A stretch of 58,640 nt of DNA from Thermococcus argininiproducens (GTDB lineage Archaea > Methanobacteriota_B > Thermococci > Thermococcales > Thermococcaceae): assembly GCF_023746595.1 (NCBI RefSeq), contig NZ_CP080572.1:1017890-1076529 (forward strand), in the 5' to 3' direction. Below, piece by piece: positions 45,659-54,114 of the stretch; position 1 is the first letter of the stretch, and every line of letters begins with the position of its first letter. Both the position numbers and the translations under genes were made by a program. The notes beneath the pieces are model-generated. The model was not told where the DNA came from. It saw nothing but the letters and a program-made list of their open reading frames with translations, and ran no database searches.

Positions 45659-45910
45659 ATGGGGAAGTTAGATGAAGTATTGGCTTTAATAAAAGAGGGA
45701 ACTAGAACAACTGGGGAAATAGCCCAGCGGTTAAACTTAAGTATTGAGGAAGTAGAGGGTATAATAAGGGTCCTCGAGAGTTTAGGGTATGTTGAGAAGA
45801 TTAAGATAAACCCTTCATGTAATACTTGCCCATTGAAGAAAATATGTCCTGGTAGTTGTGTTGTGTTTAAAGGGAATATCTATGAAGTTAAGAGGGATGA
45901 CGAAAAATAG
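45659..45910 (+). CDS. FeoC-like winged-helix protein with Cys cluster
   Basis: An 83-residue protein. The first 60 residues are a winged helix (TTGEIAQRLNLSIEEVEGIIRVLESLGYVEKI); the C-terminal part has CNTCPLKKICPGSC, four Cys spaced 2-5-3, which could hold an Fe-S cluster as in FeoC. AGGTGATT places the ATG at 45659. It follows feoB by 19 bases and probably links iron or redox status to FeoB stability or to transcription. Confidence 0.8.
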   Translation: MGKLDEVLALIKEGTRTTGEIAQRLNLSIEEVEGIIRVLESLGYVEKIKINPSCNTCPLKKICPGSCVVFKGNIYEVKRDDEK

Positions 45911-45953
45911 ACATTTATTGGAAATGTGTCCACTAGAGGCATATTTAATACAC

Positions 45954-46135
45954 CTGACCTCCTTCCCGTCGTGAAGGGCGAGGGTTCTAACAATCAACCC
46001 CTCGCTATTGACGGGGAGGTTTGAGGGGTTTCATTAAAGCCCACCTTAATGGGGCTTTTCAACCCCTCCGGGAGGGCCTTCCCCCAATTACCCTTACCCG
46101 CCGTTAAACCCGGCAGGCTCGGGGTTATCTTTTCA
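45954..46135 (-). ncRNA. Predicted reRNA/omega-RNA from the TnpB 3' end
   Basis: The last 45 codons of tnpB and the right end form one GC-rich region in an AT-rich genome, with nested hairpins on the minus strand: AAAGCCC with GGGCTTT (about 46031-46059), GGCCCTCCC with GGAGGG (about 46066-46081), and CCCCTC with GAGGGG spanning the stop codon. In studied IS605-type elements this region yields the guide RNA bound by TnpB, with the guide lying just beyond the right end; here that would be the minus-strand sequence leftward from 45953. Transcription is inferred, not seen. Confidence 0.55.
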
Positions 46136-47298
46136 GCAACCTTCTTTAAAATATTGAAAGCACCAACCAAATCAGCATTCATTACAAGCCCTTCCACGGG
46201 ACACTTAAACAAACCACGAACAAACCTAGCCCCTTCATGGGGCTTCCCGCAGAAGGGACAAAGCTTTGAAGTAAAAGCCTCATCAACAAGCAGGACTTGA
46301 ATACCAAACTCTTCAGCAACTTCACTCAAGCGTTTAATAACAGTATTGAACCGCCACACGTGGGAAAGAATGAAATTCTGCTTTTTACCCTTCTCAGAAT
46401 TCCTTGCAATGCCTTTTGGATAACCCACGATTATTCTGCTAACGCCTAATTGGTAAAGTTTCTCAACAATTTGCCTTACTACAGTGTTAATGTAGTGTTT
46501 TGCCTGTAATTTGGCCTTCTCATGCATTCTCTTGAGTTTTCTGCTCTTCTTTGCTCCCGATTTGTTGAGTTTTGACTGGTACTCTGCAATCCTCTTCTGC
46601 CAGTAGAAAGCAATGCTTTTTAGTGGCCTCCCATTCATGAGAAAACTTTCACCATTCTCGACATAGACCGCCATTAAGTTGTTCACTCCCAAGTCAATGC
46701 CAGCAGTTAAGTTGCTTAACGGTTTTCTCGGGAGTTTAATCCAGCCATTTCCATCCAATCTTTCCTCAACTTTTGAAATTGTGACGTGAGCATACCACTT
46801 CCGCTTCACAGGATTGTAAATTAATTCTAACCTCCCTTGCTTGCCCTTCAAGTGAATCCTACCCTTGAATTGAACTTCCAATCGTTTAAATTTTCCAAGA
46901 CCTTGAAGGGTTAATTTATTCCCCTCAATTTTATATTGAGTGTTCCTAAGAATTATGAGTGGTTTTCCCTTCCTTTTATAGCCTGGTGGGTTTGGTTTTA
47001 ACCACTTGGGAAGTTCTTTACTCTTCTTCATTCTGATTTGCGAGAAGAAGTCCCGCCAGGCTTCAGCATTCTTCCTGCAAACTTGTTGGACTGTTGCTGA
47101 TCCAATTTCACGCTTGTATTTTTCGTAAACGATTTTTTCAGTCTTGTTAAAATCCACAATTTCGTGGTTAAAGAATTGTTGCCTGCGAAGATAATTCACT
47201 TCATTCCAAACTTTTGTGCTAATGCTGGCTAACTCGAGGAGTACTCTTTCTTGGGCTTTTGAGGGTTGGAGTTTTAGTGTTACTGTTCGTTTTATCAT
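45994..47298 (-). CDS. tnpB: TnpB RNA-guided nuclease (IS605 OrfB)
   Basis: A 434-residue protein with an N-terminal helix-turn-helix-like part and a RuvC domain: Asp in AGIDLGVNNL (about 205), Glu in LLVDEAFTSK (about 345) and Asp in VMNADLVGAFNIL (about 383) are the three catalytic residues. The zinc ribbon between the last two has CPFCG but, in its second half, KCPVEG, so one Cys is replaced by Glu. The C-terminal 45 residues are encoded by the predicted guide-RNA scaffold and look unstructured. Full length; likely active as a nuclease. Confidence 0.93.
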   Translation of the reverse strand: MIKRTVTLKLQPSKAQERVLLELASISTKVWNEVNYLRRQQFFNHEIVDFNKTEKIVYEKYKREIGSATVQQVCRKNAEAWRDFFSQIRMKKSKELPKWLKPNPPGYKRKGKPLIILRNTQYKIEGNKLTLQGLGKFKRLEVQFKGRIHLKGKQGRLELIYNPVKRKWYAHVTISKVEERLDGNGWIKLPRKPLSNLTAGIDLGVNNLMAVYVENGESFLMNGRPLKSIAFYWQKRIAEYQSKLNKSGAKKSRKLKRMHEKAKLQAKHYINTVVRQIVEKLYQLGVSRIIVGYPKGIARNSEKGKKQNFILSHVWRFNTVIKRLSEVAEEFGIQVLLVDEAFTSKLCPFCGKPHEGARFVRGLFKCPVEGLVMNADLVGAFNILKKVAEKITPSLPGLTAGKGNWGKALPEGLKSPIKVGFNETPQTSPSIARG

Positions 47299-47447
47299 TG
47301 TTAATAGTATGATTCTTAGACTTTAAAAAAGTAACGCTTTCCAGCTCAAAAGCTTGCTTTAGAATTCCCGCATCCCCGCCCCAAAGGCCGAGGCTTTCAC
47401 GAGGTAAAATATTTAAGCCCCCATCCCGATGTATTATTGGTGATGAT

Positions 47448-48689
47448 ATGAAGGCAGTTATTCTTGCTGGTGGTTTTGGAACAAGATTAAGGCCACTCTC
47501 CTCAACCAGACCTAAACCCATGATTCCAGTTCTTGGTAGGCCAAATTTGCAATACATTCTTGAGAACCTGGAAAAAATACCCGAAATTGACGAGATTATC
47601 CTTTCAGTCCACTATATGAGGGGTGAGATTAGAGAGTTCATTGAAGATAAAATGAGTGATTACCCAAAAGACATCCGCTTTGTTAACGATCCAATGCCTC
47701 TAGAAACAGGTGGGGCACTCAAAAACGTTGAAGATGTTGTAGACGACGAATTCCTGGTTATCTATGGTGATGTGTTTACCAACTTCAACTTTGAGGCACT
47801 TATAAAGGCTCACAAAGAGAGGGAAGGTATTATAACAGTAGCCCTTACAAAGGTTTATGATCCTGAGAAATATGGTGTTGTAGTCACGGATGAAGAAGGG
47901 AGGATCGTTGATTTTGAAGAGAAGCCACTAAAACCAAAGAGCAACCTTGTAGATGCTGGAATTTACATGGTAAGTAAAGAAGTTCTCAAAGAGATACCCA
48001 AAGGAAAAGAGGTCTATTTTGAGAGAGAAATCCTCCCCCGATTCGTTGCTCAGGGATTAGTGTATGGTTACATGATGCCAAGGGAGACTTATTGGGTGGA
48101 TCTAGGAACTCCAGAGGATTTCTTCTATGCTCATCAACTGATACTTGATGAAATTGCAAAGAATAATGGATATTATACAGTTAAAGAGGATGCCGAGGTT
48201 CCTGAGGATGTGGAGATACAAGGGCCGGTTTACATAGATAGTGGCGTAAAAATAGGCCATGGAGTCAAGATTAAAGCATATACCTACATTGGACCAAACA
48301 CAATTATAGAGGATAGAGCTTACATTAAGAGATCGATTCTTCTAGGATATGACATAATAAAAGAGAGAAGCGAACTAAAAGACTCAATACTCGGAGAAGG
48401 AGTTGTGGTTGGAAGAAACGTTATCTTGAAAGAGAATGCTGTGATTGGAGATTACGCTAGGATATATGATAATCTTGTCATATATGGCGCTAAGGTATTG
48501 CCTTGGAAGAAAGTGGAAGAATATGAAGCTTACTTAAGGATAAAGTTAGACCCAACAAAAGTTAGGCCTGAACTTACACCAGAGAGATGTCCTTTAGGGT
48601 TACCCGAGTGTATTTATACGAAATTTAAAGCAATAGCAACAGAGAAGCCACCATGTGATGAGTGTATTGAGAACCAGTGGCTCTTCTGA
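47448..48689 (+). CDS. Sugar-phosphate nucleotidyltransferase with left-handed beta-helix
   Basis: A 413-residue protein. Residues 1-230 are the nucleotidyltransferase (VILAGGFGTRLRPLSSTRPKPM, YGDVFTNF, FEEKPLKPKSNLVDAGIY); about 245-345 are hexapeptide repeats (VEIQGPVYIDSGVKIGHGVKI). A C-terminal tail with CPLGLPECIYTKF and CDECIE has four Cys that may bind metal. It probably makes GDP-mannose or UDP/dTDP-glucose from the sugar 1-phosphate; the base cannot be assigned. The promoter abuts the left end of the TnpB element. Confidence 0.88.
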   Translation: MKAVILAGGFGTRLRPLSSTRPKPMIPVLGRPNLQYILENLEKIPEIDEIILSVHYMRGEIREFIEDKMSDYPKDIRFVNDPMPLETGGALKNVEDVVDDEFLVIYGDVFTNFNFEALIKAHKEREGIITVALTKVYDPEKYGVVVTDEEGRIVDFEEKPLKPKSNLVDAGIYMVSKEVLKEIPKGKEVYFEREILPRFVAQGLVYGYMMPRETYWVDLGTPEDFFYAHQLILDEIAKNNGYYTVKEDAEVPEDVEIQGPVYIDSGVKIGHGVKIKAYTYIGPNTIIEDRAYIKRSILLGYDIIKERSELKDSILGEGVVVGRNVILKENAVIGDYARIYDNLVIYGAKVLPWKKVEEYEAYLRIKLDPTKVRPELTPERCPLGLPECIYTKFKAIATEKPPCDECIENQWLF

Positions 48690-48729
48690 GCTTTATCTTT
48701 TTTAAAATTTTACATTTTTCTTCTGAGCG

Positions 48730-48758
48730 CCTCGCTCTTTAATGTGGAAGGATGTCAG
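48730..48758 (+). mobile_element. Degenerate IS605/TnpB-type right-end relic
   Basis: CCTCGCTCTTTAATG followed by TGGAAGGATGTCAG keeps the outline of the element's right end (CCTCGCTCTTCAAG, then GGGGAGGAGGTCAG), with one base fewer and several changes. It is opposite in orientation to the intact element, on the other side of the nucleotidyltransferase gene. It is the weakest of the four copies. Confidence 0.45.
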
Positions 48759-48781
48759 CGTTAGGATAAATATAACTAAGT

Positions 48782-49582
48782 TTAATGCAATCTTGGATTG
48801 TATTCAAAGATAATTTTTCCGTTTTTAAACACTCTAACAATTCCACTCTCTGATACAGTTATTACAATAGCTTTTGTTAGTTTGGAAATTCCCGCAGCTG
48901 CTAAATGTCTCCCTCCCAGTCCTGAAGGGACGTGAACATTTATTTTCTTAAAGTCAATATCAAGATACCTACCTGCACATAATACTCTGCCCGACTTGTT
49001 TATGATAAATGCTCCGTCTAAGAATGCGAATTCCTTTATTATCTCCCTCGTATTCCGATCTAGGATATTTATTTTGTATCCCTTGAATGGGTTAGGAACC
49101 ATCTGATGAGAGTGGCGGATAACGTTTCGGGTATCCCCTATTACAAATATAGTTCCAACAGGTTTTCCTTCTCGGCCTTCTAGACTTAATTCTATTGCTA
49201 GTTCAAGAACTTCTTGGAAAATATGCTCTATCTGTGAGAAAAACTCATCTCGTACTTCAACAGTCTTTTCAGCTTTTTGAATTCCGACAGTTGAGGGTGT
49301 GACATAGACAAAGAGTTCGCCTTCTTGGATTATTCCATTGGCTATCATAAAGCTTGAAGCTAGATTCACAAGGTTTTTTGATCCGAGAGATAAAGGCAGG
49401 GGAAGATGTTGAAAGTTAGAAGCTTCTTTATCGGACTCTTTTCCAATTATAAGAATTGGAATTTTCATTTTTGGTCGGTATTGAGAAGGAATCCCAATTA
49501 TAACTAATGCCTTAGCATCTAGAGCATTTGTGATTTCTATAGCTTTTTTGAGTAATATTCTAGCATGTTCACCCTCTTTCAT
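48782..49582 (-). CDS. Diadenylate cyclase (DacZ-type, DisA_N domain)
   Basis: A 266-residue protein. The C-terminal DAC domain (about 125-266) has the catalytic LDGAFII (DGA motif) and GLGGRHLAAAGIS (RHR-like motif) that make cyclic di-AMP from two ATP. The N-terminal 120 residues are the pyruvate-kinase-C-like domain typical of archaeal DacZ. Cyclic di-AMP controls potassium and osmotic balance in other organisms; MscS and the antiporter in this window are possible beneficiaries only. Confidence 0.88.
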   Translation of the reverse strand: MKEGEHARILLKKAIEITNALDAKALVIIGIPSQYRPKMKIPILIIGKESDKEASNFQHLPLPLSLGSKNLVNLASSFMIANGIIQEGELFVYVTPSTVGIQKAEKTVEVRDEFFSQIEHIFQEVLELAIELSLEGREGKPVGTIFVIGDTRNVIRHSHQMVPNPFKGYKINILDRNTREIIKEFAFLDGAFIINKSGRVLCAGRYLDIDFKKINVHVPSGLGGRHLAAAGISKLTKAIVITVSESGIVRVFKNGKIIFEYNPRLH

Positions 49583-49715
49583 CTTCTTCCCTAATTTAAG
49601 TTATAAGTAGTGGGTATTTATAAATATTTTTTAAATAAGTAAGTAGCGCCTTGAAGGTTAACAAGTGTTTTAAACACTGAGTCCGGATTTCTATTTAGGT
49701 TGAGAGGTGTGAATT

Positions 49716-50249
49716 ATGAGAGTGGTAATTGCAATTACTGGTGCAAGTGGTGTAATTTATGGAGTCCGTTTGACAGAAGTTTTAAGGGACTTAGGTCATG
49801 ATGTCATCTCGATTGCATCAGATACTGGTTTAAAAGTTATAAAACATGAGTTGGATGTTGATTTTGAGCCTGATTTTCATGAGCGTGATTTGTTTGCGCC
49901 CATAGCTTCAGGGTCTTATAAATTTGATGCTCTTGTAATTGCTCCATGTTCAATGAAAACATTGAGTGCAATAGCAAACGGGTTTGCTGATAACCTTATC
50001 ACAAGAGCAGCTGATGTGGCTCTAAAGGAACGTAGAAAACTAATTCTTTTGGTTAGAGAGACTCCTTTGAACCTAATTCACCTAGAAAATATGTTGAAAG
50101 TTACCCAAGCTGGAGGAGTTATTATGCCAGCATCTCCAGGCTTTTATCATCACCCCCAAAATTTAAACGATATAGTTAATTTTATAATTGGAAAAATTTT
50201 AGACATTCTTGGAGTCTCTCATAATTTATACAAAAGATGGGGGGAATAA
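49716..50249 (+). CDS. ubiX: UbiX-family flavin prenyltransferase
   Basis: A 177-residue flavoprotein: [49 protein letters not shown] and [16 protein letters not shown] are the UbiX hallmarks. It prenylates FMN to make the cofactor of UbiD-type decarboxylases. No ubiD is in the window. The Lrp gene begins one base after its stop. Confidence 0.92.
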   Translation: MRVVIAITGASGVIYGVRLTEVLRDLGHDVISIASDTGLKVIKHELDVDFEPDFHERDLFAPIASGSYKFDALVIAPCSMKTLSAIANGFADNLITRAADVALKERRKLILLVRETPLNLIHLENMLKVTQAGGVIMPASPGFYHHPQNLNDIVNFIIGKILDILGVSHNLYKRWGE

Positions 50250-50250
50250 T

Positions 50251-50733
50251 GTGGTATATCTTGATGACTTGGATAGAGAAATTTTGAAGCTTCTAAAAGA
50301 AGACGCCCGTATAACAATCTCCGAAATTGGTGAACGACTTGGTAAGCCTGAATCTACCATCCATTTCAGGATAAAGAAACTTATTGAAAGAGGGATCATA
50401 GAGAGGTATACTATAGTCTTAGGTGAGAGTGCTAGGCCAAAAGAAATAGCTTTTGTAATTTTAGAGTTAGAAAAACCTGTTATTGAAGATTTCCTAAGCA
50501 AGTATCTTGAATATGTTTCACGGAATTTAGCAATGCTACCTCATATTCTGTTAGTTGGAAAGACTAAAGATGAGCGGATAATTGCACTAATTGGTGCTGA
50601 AGATAGGGAGGAACTTACAAAGTTCATTGAAGAAAATATTAAAAGCATACCTAGTGTAAAAGAGGTTTTAGTTTATCATGTTGAAGACTTCAAAAAAGGA
50701 GAGGAAATTAAGGGGCTTTTAATAGGGATCTGA
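50251..50733 (+). CDS. Lrp/AsnC-family transcriptional regulator
   Basis: A 160-residue regulator. The helix-turn-helix lies in LDREILKLLKEDARITISEIGERLGKPESTIHFRIKKL, here spanning residues about 5-45; the C-terminal 90 residues form the RAM ligand-binding domain. GGGGGG before the GTG at 50251 decides the start; a longer frame from 50209 overlaps ubiX and is not needed. Effector unknown, probably an amino acid. Confidence 0.85.
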   Translation: MVYLDDLDREILKLLKEDARITISEIGERLGKPESTIHFRIKKLIERGIIERYTIVLGESARPKEIAFVILELEKPVIEDFLSKYLEYVSRNLAMLPHILLVGKTKDERIIALIGAEDREELTKFIEENIKSIPSVKEVLVYHVEDFKKGEEIKGLLIGI

Positions 50734-50734
50734 G

Positions 50735-51253
50735 ATGGAAATTGAAATTAAATTTAGAGTAGACTTCAATGAGATTAGAAAGAAGATAGAAAATCTTGGA
50801 GCGAGGCTTATTAGGGAAGAAGTGCAAGAAGATTTATATTTCTCTGTTCCTCTTCCAAGACTTCTTCGAATTAGACATGTAATTAATCTAGGAGAAGTAA
50901 TTTTAGGCTATAAAGAGATTCAAGACGAGAAAAATGAAGAGTTCGAGGAGATAGAGGTCAAAATCGAAGACTTTGAAAAAATGAAGGAAATCTTAACTCG
51001 ACTTGGCTTTGGAGAAGATGTGTGGGTTAAGAAGCATAGACTTGTCTATAAGCTCAACGAGGTGACTTTTGAACTTAATAAAGTCGAAAATCTTGGGGAC
51101 TTTTTGGACATAGAGGTCATAGGGGAGGATGTGGAAGAAGCTAAAGGAAAAATATGGGAAATTGCTCAAAAACTTGGGCTAAAAGATTCAGATGTTGAAT
51201 CAAGGCTTTATCAAGAACTTATGAGAGAAAAAAGAGAGGCTACCTTGCGGTAG
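50735..51253 (+). CDS. CYTH-domain protein (class IV adenylate cyclase / thiamin triphosphatase type)
   Basis: A 172-residue CYTH protein: the N-terminal MEIEIKFRV has the ExExK signature, followed by paired charged strands (RIRH, GYKEI, EEIEVKIEDF, ELNKVENLGDFLDIEV) lining the tunnel for triphosphates. Archaeal members may hydrolyse thiamin triphosphate or inorganic triphosphate, or make cAMP; not decidable here. Starts one base after the Lrp stop; its end overlaps ychF by 14 bases. Confidence 0.85.
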   Translation: MEIEIKFRVDFNEIRKKIENLGARLIREEVQEDLYFSVPLPRLLRIRHVINLGEVILGYKEIQDEKNEEFEEIEVKIEDFEKMKEILTRLGFGEDVWVKKHRLVYKLNEVTFELNKVENLGDFLDIEVIGEDVEEAKGKIWEIAQKLGLKDSDVESRLYQELMREKREATLR

Positions 51254-52433
51254 CAACGATCTTTATTATGTCGTTAAATTGAAGCTCATGATCTTCACCC
51301 ACTCTTCTGTGGGTTTTTGCATTTACGGCGTACAAGAAGCTTTTTCCTAGGTCAGTGTGCACTTTATAAGCTAGGTCTCTTGGAGTAGATCCTTTTTTCA
51401 TCAGAAACACATGGGGTAAAACATTTCCGAATTGATCTGTAAACTTATGTTCATCTTCGACAGGGTACACTGGGACTAGTTGAAGGAGTTCAAAAACAGC
51501 CCTATTTATGACTTCCTGAATTCCGGTAGACCCAAACCTTTCTAACACTCTTTCTCTGATGAGTTCTAATCCGTGTTTTTGTTTTTCGTTGAGGGATTTT
51601 AGTACAGTAAAATCATTATCGCCGGGGATGTATTCAATGTATCCTGCTTTCGCTGCTTTTCTTAAAGTAAGTTCTGCAACTGCAGAAGTTGGGACTACTA
51701 TGTATCCTCTCTTTTTTCCCTCTTCTATAAGCCGTTTTATTTCGTCATCACTTGCTGCATCGGCTTTATTAGCAGCTATTATCATAGGTTTGTTTATTTT
51801 TCTGAGTTCTTTCACGAAATTAAAGAGATCCTCCTCTTTCCAAACAGTGGGGTCATCGTTCAGTCCTACTTTGTGAAGGGTTTCAAGTACATCTTCCTCA
51901 CTAACTCCTATCCCAGTTAATTGCTCTGCAATTGCTCTTGATAGTTTTAAACCCTGCATTTTTATTCTCTTCGCAAATTTATCCCAATTTTTCTTGAGGA
52001 TTCCATATATCCAATAGTCTATCTCTTTTTCTAGAAATTCTATATCTTCCACAGGATCATGATAATCAGTAGTTTGTCCTTCAACGTCTGTTTTTCCAGT
52101 TGCGTCTATAACGTGAATTAAAGCAGCAGCCATTCTTAAATCGTCTAGGAACTTATTCCCAAGACCTCGTCCCTCATGAGCTCCTGGAACAAGCCCAGCC
52201 ACATCTATCATTTTTATTGGGATTAGTGCTACTCCATTTCTGTAATCATAATTCTGCGGATTTGGTATGCACCCAAGTCCTTTACAAGGATGTTCAGCTG
52301 TTGCATGGCTTACTCCGATATTTGCCCCAATAGTTGTAAATGGGTAGTTAGCTATTTGCACATCTGCAAGGGTAGCTGCGGCAAAGAAAGTTGACTTTCC
52401 AACATTTGGTTTTCCTACAACTCCTATCTCCAT
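51240..52433 (-). CDS. ychF: YchF/OLA1-like GTP/ATP-binding protein of the Obg group
   Basis: A 397-residue P-loop protein: G1 GVVGKPNVGKSTFF, G3 IDVAGLVPGAHEG, G4 IAANKADAA, and a C-terminal TGS domain from about 325 (VFLMKKGSTPRDLAYKVH). A Cys pair in HPCKGLGCIPNPQNYDYR is conserved in archaeal members. It is thought to act on ribosomes or translation. Nine bases from the M29 peptidase gene on the same strand. Confidence 0.92.
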   Translation of the reverse strand: MEIGVVGKPNVGKSTFFAAATLADVQIANYPFTTIGANIGVSHATAEHPCKGLGCIPNPQNYDYRNGVALIPIKMIDVAGLVPGAHEGRGLGNKFLDDLRMAAALIHVIDATGKTDVEGQTTDYHDPVEDIEFLEKEIDYWIYGILKKNWDKFAKRIKMQGLKLSRAIAEQLTGIGVSEEDVLETLHKVGLNDDPTVWKEEDLFNFVKELRKINKPMIIAANKADAASDDEIKRLIEEGKKRGYIVVPTSAVAELTLRKAAKAGYIEYIPGDNDFTVLKSLNEKQKHGLELIRERVLERFGSTGIQEVINRAVFELLQLVPVYPVEDEHKFTDQFGNVLPHVFLMKKGSTPRDLAYKVHTDLGKSFLYAVNAKTHRRVGEDHELQFNDIIKIVATAR

Positions 52434-52442
52434 ATTACCACC

Positions 52443-53495
52443 TCAGAATATCGTAAAGTTACCTTTATCCATAATTTTCTCTCCATCCACTTCTACGGTG
52501 GGATTCCATACCAAACAATCATAGTGGTTTAAAGCGGGAGCATCATTATCATAGTTTGCCCCTATTGCTATATGGATTGTTTTTCTTATCTTTTCGTCCT
52601 CTAATAGTTTACCTGACATCTGAGCCCGTGGGTTCAATCCTATGCCAAGTTCTCCAAGATGCCACGAATTTTTAGCATATTCCTCCTTTCTCATTTCAAG
52701 GGCCATCTTTTCTGCATTTTTTATTGCGTCTTCAAGTTTTTTAGCTTCGTCCCCACCTTCGATTCTCACTACAAAACCATTTTTAACATATACTCTAACA
52801 GGGGCTTTTGGGATAATACTCCTCCCTCCCAGGCCAAGAGTTCCATCAAACACTATTACGCCCTCGCTCTTTCCAACTGCTGGTGAAATGAAAACCTCTC
52901 CTGCTGGAAGATTCCCTCCTTTTCCGGCCTTTCTAAAGTCCCCATCATCTTTTAATGGTTTTCTTCCTTCTACGTTTATCCATAGATCAGTTCCCTTTTC
53001 CGTTGTTATGTGGACTTCTTTTCCCTTAGTTAAAATTTCTGCAAGAATCCTAGCTTCTTCCCTAAGCACTGCATAGTCTATAGGAACACTGCGAAGATAC
53101 ATCTCTTTTGTTATGCCCGGGCTCCAGAAAGATCTGATCTTTCTATCCCCTTTTAAGAGCTTTTCGAATATGTGCGTGTATTTTCTATTATCTCTTCCAA
53201 CGTATCCAATGTTAAGACCATAGGCGTCCTTTCCAAGTTTCTTTTCACTAATTGAGAGTATAACATCAGGTTCTGATTTTATTGCTTCGATGACAGTTCT
53301 TTCAGCGTACTCTAGAGAATCTTTTGGCTCTTGGATGAGGATTGTGGGGTTTGCTTTAAATTCTTTTGCAGCATTAAACAGACTTAAGGAGATCTCAAAA
53401 ACCTCTCCTGGGTTGGTTATTATTAATACCTCTTCTCCCTCGTTTACAGCTAAAACATCTCTCATGACGATTCTGGATACATCAATTAAGCCCAC
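52443..53495 (-). CDS. M29-like aminopeptidase
   Basis: A 350-residue protein of the thermophilic aminopeptidase T group. GGNLPAGEVFISPAVGKSEG, LGELGIGLNPRAQ and HIAIGANYDNDAPALNHYD supply the usual Glu, His and Asp metal ligands. The start is the GTG at 53493-53495 with GGGAGGTGA eight bases before it; the longer TTG frame begins inside that signal. Cytosolic peptide degradation is the likely role. Confidence 0.85.
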   Translation of the reverse strand: MGLIDVSRIVMRDVLAVNEGEEVLIITNPGEVFEISLSLFNAAKEFKANPTILIQEPKDSLEYAERTVIEAIKSEPDVILSISEKKLGKDAYGLNIGYVGRDNRKYTHIFEKLLKGDRKIRSFWSPGITKEMYLRSVPIDYAVLREEARILAEILTKGKEVHITTEKGTDLWINVEGRKPLKDDGDFRKAGKGGNLPAGEVFISPAVGKSEGVIVFDGTLGLGGRSIIPKAPVRVYVKNGFVVRIEGGDEAKKLEDAIKNAEKMALEMRKEEYAKNSWHLGELGIGLNPRAQMSGKLLEDEKIRKTIHIAIGANYDNDAPALNHYDCLVWNPTVEVDGEKIMDKGNFTIF

Positions 53496-53624
53496 ATTTT
53501 CACCTCCCAATTTCTTTCACCACATACCTTAATTAGGATTGTGCTTGAGAAGAGAAAGAGTTATAAAGCAAGCTTCCCGTTATCAATGTGAACTCTATCT
53601 TTGATTATTTGGGAGGGAAGAAAG

Positions 53625-53855
53625 ATGGCGGAAAGACCACTTGATGTTATACACAAGTCACTCGACAAGGAAGTTTTGGTAATCCTCAAGAGAGGTGCTG
53701 AATATAGAGGAAAGCTCATTGGTTATGACATCCACTTAAATGTCGTCTTGGCGAATGCTCAGCTTATTGAGGATGGCGAGCCAAAGAAAAATTATGGTAA
53801 GATCGTTATCAGAGGAGATAACGTGTTGGCTATCTCCCCAGTTGAGATAGAATGA
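53625..53855 (+). CDS. Sm-like archaeal protein (LSm, SmAP1)
   Basis: A 76-residue Sm fold: Sm1 is in LVILKRGAEYRGKLIGYDIHLNV (strands with the Asp and Asn that bind uridine) and Sm2 is GKIVIRGDNVLAI. It assembles into heptameric rings that bind U-rich RNA. GGGAGGG lies eight bases before the ATG. The L37e gene follows 17 bases on, the usual archaeal pairing. Confidence 0.95.
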   Translation: MAERPLDVIHKSLDKEVLVILKRGAEYRGKLIGYDIHLNVVLANAQLIEDGEPKKNYGKIVIRGDNVLAISPVEIE

Positions 53856-53872
53856 GCGAGAGGTGAGGTTTC

Positions 53873-54061
53873 GTGGGAAGTGGAACAGCTCCACATGGAA
53901 AACGGAATAGAACTCCCACTCATATAAAGTGCAGAAGATGTGGAAGGAAGTCCTTTAACACGAGAAAAGGTTACTGTGCTGCGTGTGGATTTGGGAGGAG
54001 CAGAAGGCTTAGAAAATACAGCTGGAGTCACAAGTGGAAGAAGGCAAAAGGTATTCTTTAA
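53873..54061 (+). CDS. rpl37e: Ribosomal protein L37e
   Basis: A 62-residue zinc-ribbon protein of the large subunit, with CRRCG and CAACG (Cys 20, 23, 35, 38 approximately) and a basic tail ending KKAKGIL. GTG start preceded by GAGGTGAGG. Cotranscribed with the Sm-like gene. Confidence 0.96.
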   Translation: MGSGTAPHGKRNRTPTHIKCRRCGRKSFNTRKGYCAACGFGRSRRLRKYSWSHKWKKAKGIL

Positions 54062-54114
54062 CTTTTTTCACTATTTTCAAAAATTATAAAAACATGAATT
54101 CTTAAGGTACTTTC

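Larger units (their letters stand above)
45954..47405 (-). mobile_element. Solo-TnpB insertion sequence (IS605 OrfB-only / IS1341 type)
   Basis: A TnpB gene flanked by GC-rich, hairpin-forming ends and without a TnpA transposase. The right end, on the minus strand after the TnpB stop, finishes with the CCTCGCCCTTCACG / GGGAAGGAGGTCAG motif at 45954-45983. The left end is marked by a GC-rich stretch at about 47366-47404 directly next to the promoter of the sugar nucleotidyltransferase gene. No target duplication is expected for this family, so the outer limits are approximate. It would need a TnpA from another element to move. Confidence 0.8.

Noticed and set aside
47219-47557. 112-codon minus-strand frame across the left end of the TnpB element and the nucleotidyltransferase start
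   Set aside because: Antisense to a full-length nucleotidyltransferase gene and without a ribosome binding site.
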